64,000 nucleotides of DNA from Aequorivita vladivostokensis (GTDB taxonomy: Bacteria > Bacteroidota > Bacteroidia > Flavobacteriales > Flavobacteriaceae): positions 496,001 to 560,000 of the forward strand of contig NZ_JSVU01000001.1 in NCBI RefSeq assembly GCF_000952855.1. Direction: 5' to 3'. Under the pieces are notes generated by a model that searched no databases, was not told the origin of the DNA, and saw nothing but the letters and a program-made list of their open reading frames with translations. The number at the start of each line of letters is the position of its first letter. The stretch's first letter is position 1. Below are positions 8,723 to 17,420 of this stretch, piece after piece. A program made the translations under genes and the position numbers.

Positions 8723-9913
8723 GTGAAAAACATTTTCCATTACATACAGGGTGATAAAGCAATCTGGGGAATTGTAGGTCTTTTGGCACTATTTTCCTTT
8801 TTGCCGGTATATAGCTCCAGTAGTAATCTGGCGTATTTGTACGGAGATGGAAGCACGCTGCCTTATTTGCTCCGTCATTTTTCACACCTTGTATTGGGCT
8901 TTGGAATTTTGTATGGCGTTCATAAAATACCTTATCACTATTTCCGGGGGCTTTCCGTTATCGCCATGCCCGTTATTATCCTGCTGTTGATTATCACAAT
9001 GGCGGAAGGCACCACGATTGACGGCGCAAACGCAAGTAGGTGGATACGCTTGCCGTTTGTGGGTATAACATTTCAGACTTCAACACTGGCTGGCGTGGTT
9101 TTGATGACTTATGTGGCGCGTTATCTTTCGCGCATAAAAGACAAAACCGTTACCTTCAAGGAAACCATTTTACCGCTCTGGGTACCTGTATTTATAGTGC
9201 TCGCATTAATACTTCCTGCTAACTTTTCTACCACTGCAATCTTTTTTTCAATGATTGTAATGCTCGTTTTCGTAGGCGGGTATCCATTGAAGTACTTAGG
9301 GATAATCCTAGGAGCCGGATTGATTTTCCTCACGCTCTTCGTGCTTACCGCAAAAGCATTTCCGGGCGTTTTCCCAAATCGTGTGGATACTTGGATAAGT
9401 CGTGTTGAAAATTTCAGTGATGATAAAGATACCGAAGCCGATTACCAAATCGAAAAAGCAAAAATAGCAATTGCTTCAGGCGGTGTGGCAGGTTTGGGAC
9501 CAGGCAAAAGTGTTCAAAAGAACTTTTTGCCACAGTCCTCCTCCGATTTTATTTATGCAATTATTGTTGAGGAATTTGGCCTTTTGGGCGGCATGTTTTT
9601 GATGGTTTTGTATTTGTTTCTGCTTTTTAGGATTGTGGTGGTCGCGCATAAATCAACCTCCGTTTTTGGAAAGTTGTTGGTTATTGGCGTAGGCCTGCCC
9701 ATTGTTTTTAGGGCGATGATAAATATGGCGGTGGCTGTGGAACTGTTTCCGGTAACCGGACAAAATTTACCATTGATAAGCAGTGGGGGAACGTCAATTT
9801 GGATGACGTGTTTAGCGCTTGGAATGATTTTAAGCGTGAGCGCAAAACGGGAGGTGGTTGCAAAAGAAGAAAAAGAAGAAAATCCATTAGATATATTAAG
9901 CGAAACGATATAA
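8723..9913 (+). CDS. ftsW: Lipid II polymerase / division protein FtsW
   Basis: FtsW is the SEDS-family glycosyltransferase that polymerises septal peptidoglycan together with FtsI. The 396-residue protein is strongly hydrophobic with about ten predicted helices; the SEDS features include the family-like segment [16 protein letters not shown] and the C-terminal [11 protein letters not shown] motif. Start is GTG at 8723 ([12 protein letters not shown]). The adjacent ftsI, murG and lipid II synthesis genes support FtsW rather than RodA. The last 20 residues are charged and cytoplasmic. Confidence 0.95.
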   Translation: MKNIFHYIQGDKAIWGIVGLLALFSFLPVYSSSSNLAYLYGDGSTLPYLLRHFSHLVLGFGILYGVHKIPYHYFRGLSVIAMPVIILLLIITMAEGTTIDGANASRWIRLPFVGITFQTSTLAGVVLMTYVARYLSRIKDKTVTFKETILPLWVPVFIVLALILPANFSTTAIFFSMIVMLVFVGGYPLKYLGIILGAGLIFLTLFVLTAKAFPGVFPNRVDTWISRVENFSDDKDTEADYQIEKAKIAIASGGVAGLGPGKSVQKNFLPQSSSDFIYAIIVEEFGLLGGMFLMVLYLFLLFRIVVVAHKSTSVFGKLLVIGVGLPIVFRAMINMAVAVELFPVTGQNLPLISSGGTSIWMTCLALGMILSVSAKREVVAKEEKEENPLDILSETI

Positions 9914-9918
9914 CAGTA

Positions 9919-9940
9919 GAGACGCGCGGCCGTGCGTCTC
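9919..9940. repeat. 22-base palindrome in the ftsW-murG gap
   Basis: Arms GAGACGCGCGG and CCGTGCGTCTC pair at every position except one G-T. It lies six bases after the ftsW stop and has no T-tract, so it is more like a dispersed palindromic element than a terminator. Confidence 0.7.
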
Positions 9941-9942
9941 CC

Positions 9943-9970
9943 GAGAACAAAGAACAAAGAGAAAAGAAAC
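9943..9970. repeat. Reiterated GAACAAA words before murG
   Basis: GAGAACAAAGAACAAAGAG and a further AAAAGAAAC follow the palindrome and run up to the murG start. This is a low-complexity purine-rich spacer; no ribosome-binding function can be shown. Confidence 0.5.
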
Positions 9971-9971
9971 A

Positions 9972-11066
9972 GTGAAACCAAAATTCATCATATCAGGCGG
10001 CGGCACCGGAGGTCATATTTACCCGGCGGTTGCCATTGCGAACGAGTTAAAAACCCGTTTTCCCGATGCTGAATTTTTGTTCGTTGGCGCAAAAGATAGA
10101 ATGGAAATGGAAAAGGTGCCACAGGCAGGCTATAAAATAAAAGGCCTGTGGATTTCTGGGTTGCAACGGAGTTTATCATTGCAGAATCTGGCCTTTCCAT
10201 TAAAACTTGTTTCCAGTCTTGGAAAATCGCTTAAAATTCTTAAAAACTTCAAACCCGATGTTGCAATCGGTACGGGCGGTTATGCCAGTGCTCCCTTGTT
10301 GCGAATGGCGGCTTTAAAAGGGATTCCTTGCTTAATTCAAGAGCAGAACAGCCACGCGGGCATCACCAACAAATGGTTGAGCGGTAAAGTCCGAAAAATT
10401 TGTGTGGCGTATGAAGGAATGGAAAAATTCTTTCCTTCCGAAAAAATAAAACTTACCGGCAATCCCGTACGACAGGATTTGCTGGATATTTCTTTAAAAA
10501 GGGAAGAAGCGGTAGCTTTCTTCAACTTGAAAAAAGAAAGGAAAACATTGTTGGTTTTGGGCGGAAGTCTTGGCGCGCGCCGTATCAACCAGTTGATTGA
10601 AAAATCATTGCCGTTTTTTGAAAAAAGCAATTTGCACGTAATCTGGCAATGCGGTAAATTTTACGAAGAAACCTATAAAAACAAAGGTTCCCAAATGGTC
10701 CAAATCCATCCCTTTTTAAACCGAATGGATTTAGCATATGCGGCGGCAGATTTCATCATTTCGCGCGCCGGTGCTCTTTCGGTTTCGGAACTGTGTTTGG
10801 TAGGAAAGCCCGTGATTTTCATTCCATCACCAAACGTTGCCGAAGACCACCAAACCAAAAACGCACTGGCAATTTCAGAAAAAAATGCCGCGTTATTGAT
10901 TAAGGAAAGTGAATTGGATGCCAATTTCGAAAACGAGTTTTCATCATTGCTCGCTTCCGAAGAAAAGCAGAAAACACTTTCTGAAAACATAAAAAAACTG
11001 GCAAAACCAAACGCCACAAAAGATATAGTTGAAGAGATTGAGAAATTATTAGAAAAAAGTCGATGA
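9972..11066 (+). CDS. murG: UDP-GlcNAc:lipid I N-acetylglucosaminyltransferase MurG
   Basis: MurG converts lipid I to lipid II on the inner face of the cytoplasmic membrane. The GT-B signatures are present: [16 protein letters not shown] at residues 8-23, a second glycine-rich loop [13 protein letters not shown] near 195, and the nucleotide-sugar-binding [10 protein letters not shown] region near 265. Start is GTG at 9972. Length (364 residues) is typical. It completes the precursor set with murE, mraY, murD and murC in this cluster. Confidence 0.96.
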   Translation: MKPKFIISGGGTGGHIYPAVAIANELKTRFPDAEFLFVGAKDRMEMEKVPQAGYKIKGLWISGLQRSLSLQNLAFPLKLVSSLGKSLKILKNFKPDVAIGTGGYASAPLLRMAALKGIPCLIQEQNSHAGITNKWLSGKVRKICVAYEGMEKFFPSEKIKLTGNPVRQDLLDISLKREEAVAFFNLKKERKTLLVLGGSLGARRINQLIEKSLPFFEKSNLHVIWQCGKFYEETYKNKGSQMVQIHPFLNRMDLAYAAADFIISRAGALSVSELCLVGKPVIFIPSPNVAEDHQTKNALAISEKNAALLIKESELDANFENEFSSLLASEEKQKTLSENIKKLAKPNATKDIVEEIEKLLEKSR

Positions 11067-11121
11067 GTTGAGAAGTCGATGAGTTTAGTGGCTAAACTTC
11101 TAAACTCATCAACCCATCGAC
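11059..11121. repeat. Nested inverted repeat with dispersed 30-base phrase (copy 2)
   Basis: Two 30-base arms (11059-11088 and 11092-11121) flank a TGG loop. The arms pair imperfectly, best at both ends (GTCGATG with its complement, GTTTAG with CTAAAC). Read in reverse complement, the right arm is 28/30 identical to 7239-7268. It starts inside the last codons of murG and fills most of the murG-murC gap. No T-tract follows. Confidence 0.85.
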
Positions 11122-11146
11122 TAAATTAAACCTGAAACATTGAATT

Positions 11147-12502
11147 TTGAATGACCTAAAAAACATACAAACCTTCTACTTCGTCGGCATCGGCGGCATT
11201 GGGATGAGTGCGCTTGCGCGCTATTTCAAAATGCAGGGGAAGGCTGTTTTTGGGTACGACAGAACTTCAACCGATTTAACGGAGGAATTGATTTCGGAAG
11301 GCATCCCGGTTACTTTTATTGATGAAATTTCTGAAATTCAAAAAGAAGTTCTTTCAAAAGAGAATGTTTTGGTGGTTTACACGCCCGCCATTCCAAAGGG
11401 CAACAAGATTTTAAATTATTTCTTTTCCGAAGAATTTCAAATCTTAAAACGTGCCCAGCTTTTGGGCGAGGTTTCTAAAAATACACTTTGTCTCGCCGTT
11501 GCCGGAACGCATGGTAAGACCACAACTTCGGCAATATTGGGGCATTTATTGGCGGAATGCGATATGCCCGTAACCGCATTTTTGGGCGGGATTGCGGAAA
11601 ACTACAATTCAAATTTCATTTATAAAGGAAGCGAAATAACCGTTGTTGAGGCAGACGAATTTGACCGTTCCTTTCTTCAGCTGCGTCCGGATATTGCCTG
11701 CGTAACCTCAATGGATGCGGACCATTTGGACATATACGGCGATGCTTCAGAAATAGAGAATGCCTTTAGGGCTTTCGCGCGATTGGTTAAAAAAGAAGAA
11801 AATATTTTTATAAAAAAGAACCTTCCACTGGACGGGATGACCGTTGGCGTTGAAGAAGCCGCCGATTATTCGGCACAAAATGTAAAAATAAAGGATGGTG
11901 CCTATCTTTTCGATTTAAAAACCCCAAACGGAACTTTGGAAAATTTGACCTTCCATCTTCCCGGGCACCACAATCTTACAAATGCCATCATGGCTTTGGG
12001 TATGGCGATTTTAGCAGGCTCCCCAACCGATCGTCTGCCCAAAGCATTGGCATCATTTAAAGGGGTGAAGCGCCGCTTTTCCTATAAAATAAAAACCGAT
12101 GAATTGGTTTTGATAGACGATTATGCGCACCATCCCACAGAAATTGATGCGCTATTTCAGGCCGTGGACGAAATGTACCCCAACGATCACAAGCAGATTG
12201 TATTTCAGCCACATCTTTTCAGCAGAACGCGCGATTTTGCAGAAGGTTTCGCCAAAAGTCTGTCACAATTTGACGAGGTAGTGCTACTGGATATTTATCC
12301 CGCAAGGGAAGAGCCCATTGAAGGAATTACTTCCAAATGGCTGTTGGACCAAGTGATTGCAAAAAACAAGCGGTTGGTTTTTAAATCTGCCCTGCCCGAA
12401 GTTCTGCTGAAGTCAAAATGCAGAATAAAATTGCTCGTAGGGGCAGGAGATATAGGCGCTGAAGTGAATAAGTTAACCAAAAAATTGAAAAATGAAACGT
12501 AG
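11147..12502 (+). CDS. murC: UDP-N-acetylmuramate:L-alanine ligase MurC
   Basis: MurC attaches the first stem-peptide residue, L-alanine, to UDP-MurNAc. The N-terminal GIGGIGMSALAR loop, the P-loop GTHGKTT at 120-126, EADEFDRSF and the DDYAHHPTEI motif near the C-terminal domain all fit. The start is TTG at 11147 (MNDLKNIQTF); an ATG at 11151 is out of frame and closes at once. The 3' end overlaps ftsQ by 11 bases, so the two are probably translationally coupled. Confidence 0.95.
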   Translation: MNDLKNIQTFYFVGIGGIGMSALARYFKMQGKAVFGYDRTSTDLTEELISEGIPVTFIDEISEIQKEVLSKENVLVVYTPAIPKGNKILNYFFSEEFQILKRAQLLGEVSKNTLCLAVAGTHGKTTTSAILGHLLAECDMPVTAFLGGIAENYNSNFIYKGSEITVVEADEFDRSFLQLRPDIACVTSMDADHLDIYGDASEIENAFRAFARLVKKEENIFIKKNLPLDGMTVGVEEAADYSAQNVKIKDGAYLFDLKTPNGTLENLTFHLPGHHNLTNAIMALGMAILAGSPTDRLPKALASFKGVKRRFSYKIKTDELVLIDDYAHHPTEIDALFQAVDEMYPNDHKQIVFQPHLFSRTRDFAEGFAKSLSQFDEVVLLDIYPAREEPIEGITSKWLLDQVIAKNKRLVFKSALPEVLLKSKCRIKLLVGAGDIGAEVNKLTKKLKNET

Positions 12503-13208
12503 TATTGAAATCATCAAATTTATCATTTTGCTGGGTATTATGGCGTTTCTTTTCAGCTTTACAAAAAAGCGAAATGACGCCCGTAAAATCAAGAAGGTGG
12601 ACGTAGAATTTGTGGATGAAAACAGTCCTTTTATCACCTACAACACAGTTAATAAATTGTTGATACAAAATCAAGACAAGGTTACGAGCATAGGCAAAGA
12701 AACTTTAGTTTTGAAGAAGATGGAGCAGCGGCTGCAGGAAAACCCTATGGTTCGTGATGCTCAGGTGTATGTATCGGTGAACGGTACGTTGGGGGCAAAA
12801 ATTGAGCAGCGCAAACCAATAGGCAGAGTATCCGCTTCGCCTGATTATTATCTGGATGCCGATGGAAAAAAGATGCCACTCTCTGATGTGTACTCGGCAA
12901 GAGTGCCAATAATTACGGGAACTTCAAAGAATAATTTTAATGAAGTTACCCAATTGCTGCTAAAAATCAATGACGACGAATTTATGAAACAAAGCGTGGT
13001 GGGGTTAAACAGAAAAATGAACGGCGAGATAGAATTGGAGCTGCGAAAAATGAATTTTAAAGTGCTTTTTGGGAAGCCGGATAACATTGAGAAAAAGTTT
13101 CAAAACTTTAAAGCATTTTACAAAAAAACTAAACAGGACAGTACGCTGTATGGGTACAATATGGTAAATCTGAAATTTGAAAGTCAGGTAATAGCCACAA
13201 AAAAGTAA
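12492..13208 (+). CDS. ftsQ: Cell division protein FtsQ
   Basis: A 238-residue bitopic protein in the ftsQ position, between murC and ftsA. One membrane helix (about residues 9-24) is followed by a periplasmic region with a POTRA-like start (KKVDVEFVDENSPFITYNTV) and the beta domain. FtsQ is the scaffold that brings FtsB, FtsL and FtsWI to the septum. Sequence identity to proteobacterial FtsQ is low, as in other Bacteroidota, so context is an important part of the call. ftsA starts four bases later. Confidence 0.92.
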   Translation: MKRSIEIIKFIILLGIMAFLFSFTKKRNDARKIKKVDVEFVDENSPFITYNTVNKLLIQNQDKVTSIGKETLVLKKMEQRLQENPMVRDAQVYVSVNGTLGAKIEQRKPIGRVSASPDYYLDADGKKMPLSDVYSARVPIITGTSKNNFNEVTQLLLKINDDEFMKQSVVGLNRKMNGEIELELRKMNFKVLFGKPDNIEKKFQNFKAFYKKTKQDSTLYGYNMVNLKFESQVIATKK

Positions 13209-13212
13209 GGTC

Positions 13213-14568
13213 ATGGAAAACGAGAACATTGCTGTAGGATTGGATATTGGAACTACCAAGATAGTTGCCATGATTGGGAGAAAGAACGATTATGGCAAAA
13301 TGGAGGTATTGGGGATTGGCAAAGCCAAAAGCCTCGGGGTGCACCGCGGCGTGGTAAACAATATTACGCAGACCATTCAGTCCATTCAGCAGGCGGTGCA
13401 GGATGCCGAGACTTCTTCCGGAATGAAGATTAAGGAAGTTGTGGTGGGCATTGCCGGCCAGCATATAAGAAGCCTTCAGCATAGCGACTACATTACCCGT
13501 CCCAATGGCGAGGATGTAATAAAAGAAGAAGATATAGACCGTCTTTGCAACCAAGTACACAAACTGGTTATGCTTCCGGGGGAAGAAATCTTGCACGTAC
13601 TTCCGCAGGATTTTAAGGTTGATGGGCAGGCCGAAATAAAAGAACCTATCGGCATGTACGGCGCACGATTGGAAGCCAACTTTCACGTGGTGGTAGGGCA
13701 GGTTTCCTCCATTAGAAATGTGGGCAGATGTATTAAAAGCGCTGGGCTGGAGCTTTCCGCAATCACTTTGGAGCCTTTGGCTTCGGCTAAAGCGGTACTG
13801 AGCCAAGAGGAAAAAGAAGCAGGTGTAGCCTTAATTGATATAGGTGGCGGCACTACAGATTTGGCGATTTTTAAGGATGGCATTATTCGCCATACGGCCG
13901 TAATTCCTTTTGGCGGAAATGTAATTACCGAAGACATAAAGGAAGGCTGTTCCATTATTGAAAAACAGGCCGAACTTCTGAAAATAAAATTTGGCTCCGC
14001 TTGGCCCGGGGAAAACAAAGACAACGAAATAGTCTCAATTCCTGGCCTGAGAGGGAGAGAGCCCAAGGAAATCAGCTTAAAAAACCTTTCAAAAATAATC
14101 CACGCCCGCGTTATCGAAATTATCGAGCAGGTATATATGGAAATAAAAAACTACGGGCACGAGGACCAAAAAAAGAAACTTATCGCGGGAATCGTACTTA
14201 CGGGTGGCGGCGCACAGCTGCAGCATATAAAGCAATTGGTGGAATACATCACGGGGATGGACACCCGCATAGGTTATCCCAACGAGCACTTGGCTGGTGA
14301 CAGCGATGCCGAAACTACTAGCCCAATGTATGCGACCGCAGTGGGCTTGGTGCTTAACAGTTTGGAAAGTAAGGAGAAATCGTCGTTGATGAAGCGTTTT
14401 TCACATGAAATCGCTACCGAAGAAACAGTGGAAAAGGCTGAAGAGACCGAAGTTGAAGAAGAAGAAAAAAAGAAAGAAAAGAATAAAGAAAAAGAACAAA
14501 AAACCTCCAAGCGGTTTTTTGATAAATGGGCAGAAAAGTTCAAGGAATTTTTGGACAATGCCGAATAA
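13213..14568 (+). CDS. ftsA: Cell division protein FtsA
   Basis: FtsA is the actin-like ATPase that tethers FtsZ filaments to the membrane. The phosphate-1 motif GLDIGTTKIVAMIG is at residues 9-22 and the phosphate-2 motif LIDIGGGTTDLAIF near 211-224. The C-terminal region carries a dense Glu/Lys tract (about residues 410-435) followed by a probable amphipathic helix, RFFDKWAEKFKEFLDNAE, which fits the membrane-targeting sequence. At 451 residues it is slightly longer than E. coli FtsA, owing to that tract. ftsZ follows after 63 bases. Confidence 0.95.
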   Translation: MENENIAVGLDIGTTKIVAMIGRKNDYGKMEVLGIGKAKSLGVHRGVVNNITQTIQSIQQAVQDAETSSGMKIKEVVVGIAGQHIRSLQHSDYITRPNGEDVIKEEDIDRLCNQVHKLVMLPGEEILHVLPQDFKVDGQAEIKEPIGMYGARLEANFHVVVGQVSSIRNVGRCIKSAGLELSAITLEPLASAKAVLSQEEKEAGVALIDIGGGTTDLAIFKDGIIRHTAVIPFGGNVITEDIKEGCSIIEKQAELLKIKFGSAWPGENKDNEIVSIPGLRGREPKEISLKNLSKIIHARVIEIIEQVYMEIKNYGHEDQKKKLIAGIVLTGGGAQLQHIKQLVEYITGMDTRIGYPNEHLAGDSDAETTSPMYATAVGLVLNSLESKEKSSLMKRFSHEIATEETVEKAEETEVEEEEKKKEKNKEKEQKTSKRFFDKWAEKFKEFLDNAE

Positions 14569-14631
14569 AATGTTCAGTAGCGGTAGAAAGTAAAAATAGG
14601 CAATAAAAAATTGTAATAAAAAATAAAAGAC

Positions 14632-16605
14632 ATGAGCAGCAAAACAGAATTTGACAACATTTCCTTCGATCTGCCAAAGAACCAATCCAATGTGATTAAG
14701 GTTATTGGCGTGGGTGGCGGAGGAAGTAACGCCATTAACCATATGTTCAGCCAGGGCATAAAGGGAGTTGACTTTGTAATATGCAACACAGATGCACAGG
14801 CTTTGGAGAACAGTCCGGTGCCAATCAAAATCCAATTGGGGGTTTCCCTCACCGAAGGCCTGGGAGCTGGTGCCAACCCTAAAGTAGGGGAGCAGTCTGC
14901 CGTGGAAAGTATGGAAGAAATCCGCAATATGCTTACCACCAATACAAAAATGATCTTTATCACGGCCGGAATGGGCGGTGGCACAGGTACCGGTGCTGCG
15001 CCAATTATTGCCAAAATGGCCAAGGACATGGATATTTTAACGGTTGGCATTGTAACCATTCCATTCCAATTTGAAGGAAAAACCAGAAACGACCAAGCAC
15101 AGATTGGTGTTGAAAAACTGCGCCAAAATGTGGATTCGTTAGTGGTTATAAACAACAATAAATTGCGCGAAGTCTATGGAAACCTCGGTTTTAAGGCAGG
15201 CTTCTCAAAAGCCGATGAGGTTTTGGCCACCGCTGCTCGTGGTATTGCCGAAGTAATCACGCACCACTACACCCAAAACATTGACCTTCGCGATGCAAAG
15301 ACCGTACTTGCCAATAGCGGGACTGCCATTATGGGAAGCGCTACCGCTTCTGGCGCCAACAGGGCCAAGGAAGCCATCGGCAAGGCATTGGATTCACCTT
15401 TGCTAAACGACAATAAAATAAAAGGTGCCAAAAACGTATTGCTGCTTATCGTTTCTGGAACAGATGAAATTACCATTGATGAAATCGGTGAAATAAGTGA
15501 CCATATTCAGAACGAAGCCGGGCATAGCGCCAACATCATTATGGGTGTGGGCGAAGAAGAAAGCCTTGAAGGTTCCATCGCTATTACCGTGATTGCCACA
15601 GGTTTTAATGTGGAGCAACAAAATGAAATAGTAAATACCGAAACCAAAAAGATAATCCACACCCTGGAAGACGAACAAAAGGCCGAGCACGACTTAACCC
15701 CAAAGGCTACTGCAAGTGCGGTAAAATTGCCGGAAAAGCCCTTGGACCAGCAACCGAAAGCGCAGGCTCCGGTTGTAAAGCATACACTTTTTGACGATGC
15801 CGAAATAGAAGAAAAACTTCCTTTTGACGGCTATATCAAAACTTCGGAATTATTGAAAAACCTAAACGTTTCCTATGAAGAAGTCAAAGTTGGAAATATA
15901 GAGGAATTCAACCAAGTCGAGGTAAATAAAATGAACGTGAACGAATTCGTAATTGTTGAGGCGCCCAAAAAGGAAGCCGAAAAAGATTCGAATATCGCCA
16001 ACCCAACTTCCGAAGAGAACGATGACCAAATATTGATGTTTGATCTCCCTATCAATTCGGCCCCCAAAAAACCCGAAAAGAACGACAAGGATGAAACGGT
16101 TTTCTTTGATCTGGGCGAGATCGAGGTACAGGATCATATAGAAGTTATTCCCATTACAGAAGTTTCGGGTGAAGGAATAAAACGCTACAGTCTGGACGAT
16201 TATCAAGAAGTTGAGAATCGGCTGAATAGCGCCAAACCCTCAAAGTTGGTTGCGGAGGAAATAGAAGACGAAGAAATTGTTTTTGAAAAAAGAACAGTTG
16301 CAGAGCCCAATGCGAAGGAGGTAGAAACCCAAATAGAGGAGGATCCTATGAATTTGCCCATCTCCAAAATATTGAGCGAGCGTACCGAGGAGCGTAAACG
16401 GAAAATGAAGGAGTTCAATTATAAATTTAAAAACAGTCCTTCGCGAATCGATGAGATTGAAAAACAACCTGCCTACAAGCGTATGGGAATTGATCTTAAC
16501 GAAACAAAAAACGAACCCAACATCTCCAGAACCTCGGTAAATACTGAAGATGATGAGATTGAATTGCGCAAGAACAATTCGTTTTTGCACGACAATGTTG
16601 ACTAA
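14632..16605 (+). CDS. ftsZ: Cell division GTPase FtsZ with long C-terminal linker
   Basis: FtsZ is the tubulin-like GTPase that forms the division ring. The core spans about residues 10-330, with the nucleotide loop GGGSNAINH near 25 and the tubulin signature GGGTGTG at 115-121. The rest is an acidic, low-complexity linker of nearly 280 residues. A segment around residues 606-622 (EKQPAYKRMGIDL) probably corresponds to the conserved C-terminal peptide that binds FtsA, but another 35 residues follow it. At 657 residues it is far longer than the 383 of E. coli, as is usual in this phylum. It is the last gene of the cluster. Confidence 0.96.
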   Translation: MSSKTEFDNISFDLPKNQSNVIKVIGVGGGGSNAINHMFSQGIKGVDFVICNTDAQALENSPVPIKIQLGVSLTEGLGAGANPKVGEQSAVESMEEIRNMLTTNTKMIFITAGMGGGTGTGAAPIIAKMAKDMDILTVGIVTIPFQFEGKTRNDQAQIGVEKLRQNVDSLVVINNNKLREVYGNLGFKAGFSKADEVLATAARGIAEVITHHYTQNIDLRDAKTVLANSGTAIMGSATASGANRAKEAIGKALDSPLLNDNKIKGAKNVLLLIVSGTDEITIDEIGEISDHIQNEAGHSANIIMGVGEEESLEGSIAITVIATGFNVEQQNEIVNTETKKIIHTLEDEQKAEHDLTPKATASAVKLPEKPLDQQPKAQAPVVKHTLFDDAEIEEKLPFDGYIKTSELLKNLNVSYEEVKVGNIEEFNQVEVNKMNVNEFVIVEAPKKEAEKDSNIANPTSEENDDQILMFDLPINSAPKKPEKNDKDETVFFDLGEIEVQDHIEVIPITEVSGEGIKRYSLDDYQEVENRLNSAKPSKLVAEEIEDEEIVFEKRTVAEPNAKEVETQIEEDPMNLPISKILSERTEERKRKMKEFNYKFKNSPSRIDEIEKQPAYKRMGIDLNETKNEPNISRTSVNTEDDEIELRKNNSFLHDNVD

Positions 16606-16630
16606 GTGATATTTTTTTCACTTAAAGCAG

Positions 16631-16667
16631 AAGCCCGAATTTCTTAATTGAGTTTGGGCTTTTTTTA
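16631..16667 (+). terminator. Intrinsic terminator after ftsZ
   Basis: Arms AAGCCCGAA and TTTGGGCTT pair with one mismatch around a loop of about 13 bases and run into seven or more T residues. It lies 26 bases after the ftsZ stop and closes the dcw cluster. Confidence 0.85.
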
Positions 16668-16753
16668 TGTGTTTTTTCATCTTATAAAACTTGCAATAGT
16701 TTTTCGCATTTCGGCTGAATTAAGTATCTTCGTACGCTATTAAAAACAAAGGA

Positions 16754-17203
16754 ATGAGCTTACAGGAAAAGATAATGGATGCAATGAAAACCGCGATGAA
16801 ATCGAAGGATACCCAGTCTTTGGAGGCATTGCGTTCCGTGAAATCTGCCCTGCTTCTGGCACAGACCGAAACGGGTTCAAAGGCAGATTTGACCGAGGAG
16901 GAAGAGATAAAATTGTTGCAAAAGCAGGTAAAGCAACGTAAGGACAGTGCCGCTATTTATAAGGAACAGGGGCGCGAGGATCTTGCCGAACCGGAATTGG
17001 CCCAGGCAAAGATAATAGAGCAGTTTTTGCCAAAACAGTTAAGCGAGGATGAGGTGGGCAAGATTGTGGATGAAATCATTGCTGAAACGGGAGCTTCCTC
17101 TATGGCCGATATGGGAAAGGTAATGGGATTGGCCACCGCAAAAGTAGCGGGAAAAGCCGACGGCAAAACCATTTCCACCGCAGTGAAGAAGAAACTTTCC
17201 TAA
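16754..17203 (+). CDS. GatB/YqeY domain protein
   Basis: A 149-residue, mostly helical soluble protein that matches the YqeY family along its whole length, with characteristic segments LRSVKSALLLAQ, EEEEIKLLQKQVKQRKDSA and a C-terminal MGKVMGLATAKVAGKADG. The domain is the tRNA-binding tail domain of GatB, found here alone; freestanding members are thought to act around tRNA-dependent amidation, but the role is not established. It has its own gap of 148 bases after ftsZ and lies just before a tRNA gene. Family is confident, function is not. Confidence 0.9.
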   Translation: MSLQEKIMDAMKTAMKSKDTQSLEALRSVKSALLLAQTETGSKADLTEEEEIKLLQKQVKQRKDSAAIYKEQGREDLAEPELAQAKIIEQFLPKQLSEDEVGKIVDEIIAETGASSMADMGKVMGLATAKVAGKADGKTISTAVKKKLS

Positions 17204-17208
17204 TTTCC

Positions 17209-17246
17209 AGTTATTGGTTAATAAGTTATTGGGTTATTAGGTTAAT
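17209..17246. repeat. Reiterated TTATTGGGTTA words
   Basis: Copies of TTATTGG, TTAATAAG and TTATTAGG in close succession fill the gap between the YqeY gene and the tRNA. The same kind of word, in opposite orientation, occurs at 53035-53069. Confidence 0.6.
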
Positions 17247-17262
17247 TTGATTCGAAACTAAA

Positions 17263-17270
17263 TATTTTTG
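17263..17270 (+). promoter_or_regulatory. Candidate -7 element of tRNA-Arg
   Basis: TATTTTTG fits TAnnTTTG and would start transcription near 17277, about six bases before the mature tRNA 5' end. No TTG lies at the ideal upstream distance (the nearest is 13 bases away). Confidence 0.5.
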
Positions 17271-17282
17271 AACATTGAACAC

Positions 17283-17356
17283 GGCCGCGTGGCGCAACTG
17301 AATAGCGCATCAGATTTCGGCTCTGAGGGTTGGGGGTTTGAATCCCTCCGCGGTCA
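17283..17356 (+). tRNA. tRNA-Arg (anticodon TCG)
   Basis: All 74 positions fold as a cloverleaf. The acceptor stem GGCCGCG pairs with CGCGGTC (one G-T), the D stem GCGC with GCGC, the anticodon stem TCAGA with TCTGA, and the T stem GGGGG with CCCTC (one G-T). The anticodon loop TTTCGGC places TCG at 34-36, reading CGA and related arginine codons. The T loop is TTTGAAT instead of the usual TTCGANT. The discriminator is A and CCA is not encoded, so it must be added afterwards. Confidence 0.95.
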
Positions 17357-17361
17357 CGAAT

Positions 17362-17420
17362 AAATGAAAGGAAGAAAAAAGTTTTGAGCTTGCTCAAAAC
17401 TTTTTTCTTCCTTTTCATTT
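17362..17420 (+). terminator. Very long hairpin after tRNA-Arg, probable terminator
   Basis: Arms of 28-29 bases (17362-17389 and 17392-17420) are perfect complements except for one extra A and leave only a two-base TT between them. The upper stem is GTTTTGAGC with its complement, followed by an A6 run opposite a T6 run. It starts six bases after the tRNA. A terminator is the simplest reading, and it would work in both directions, but the stem is much longer than needed. Confidence 0.75.

Noticed and set aside
13129-13806. Long open frame of 225 codons on the minus strand across ftsQ and ftsA
   Set aside because: It lies wholly opposite two strongly supported genes, has no recognisable domain, and is rich in Phe, Tyr, His and Ser as expected for the antisense of coding DNA.
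14574-15158. Minus-strand frame of 194 codons opposite the start of ftsZ
   Set aside because: Antisense to the conserved GTPase core; a low-complexity product with runs such as PVPVPPPIP that mirror FtsZ codons.
17283-17420. Integration site of a mobile element at tRNA-Arg
   Set aside because: No integrase gene or direct duplication of the tRNA 3' end is visible in the following 10 kb, and the next genes look like ordinary chromosomal genes.
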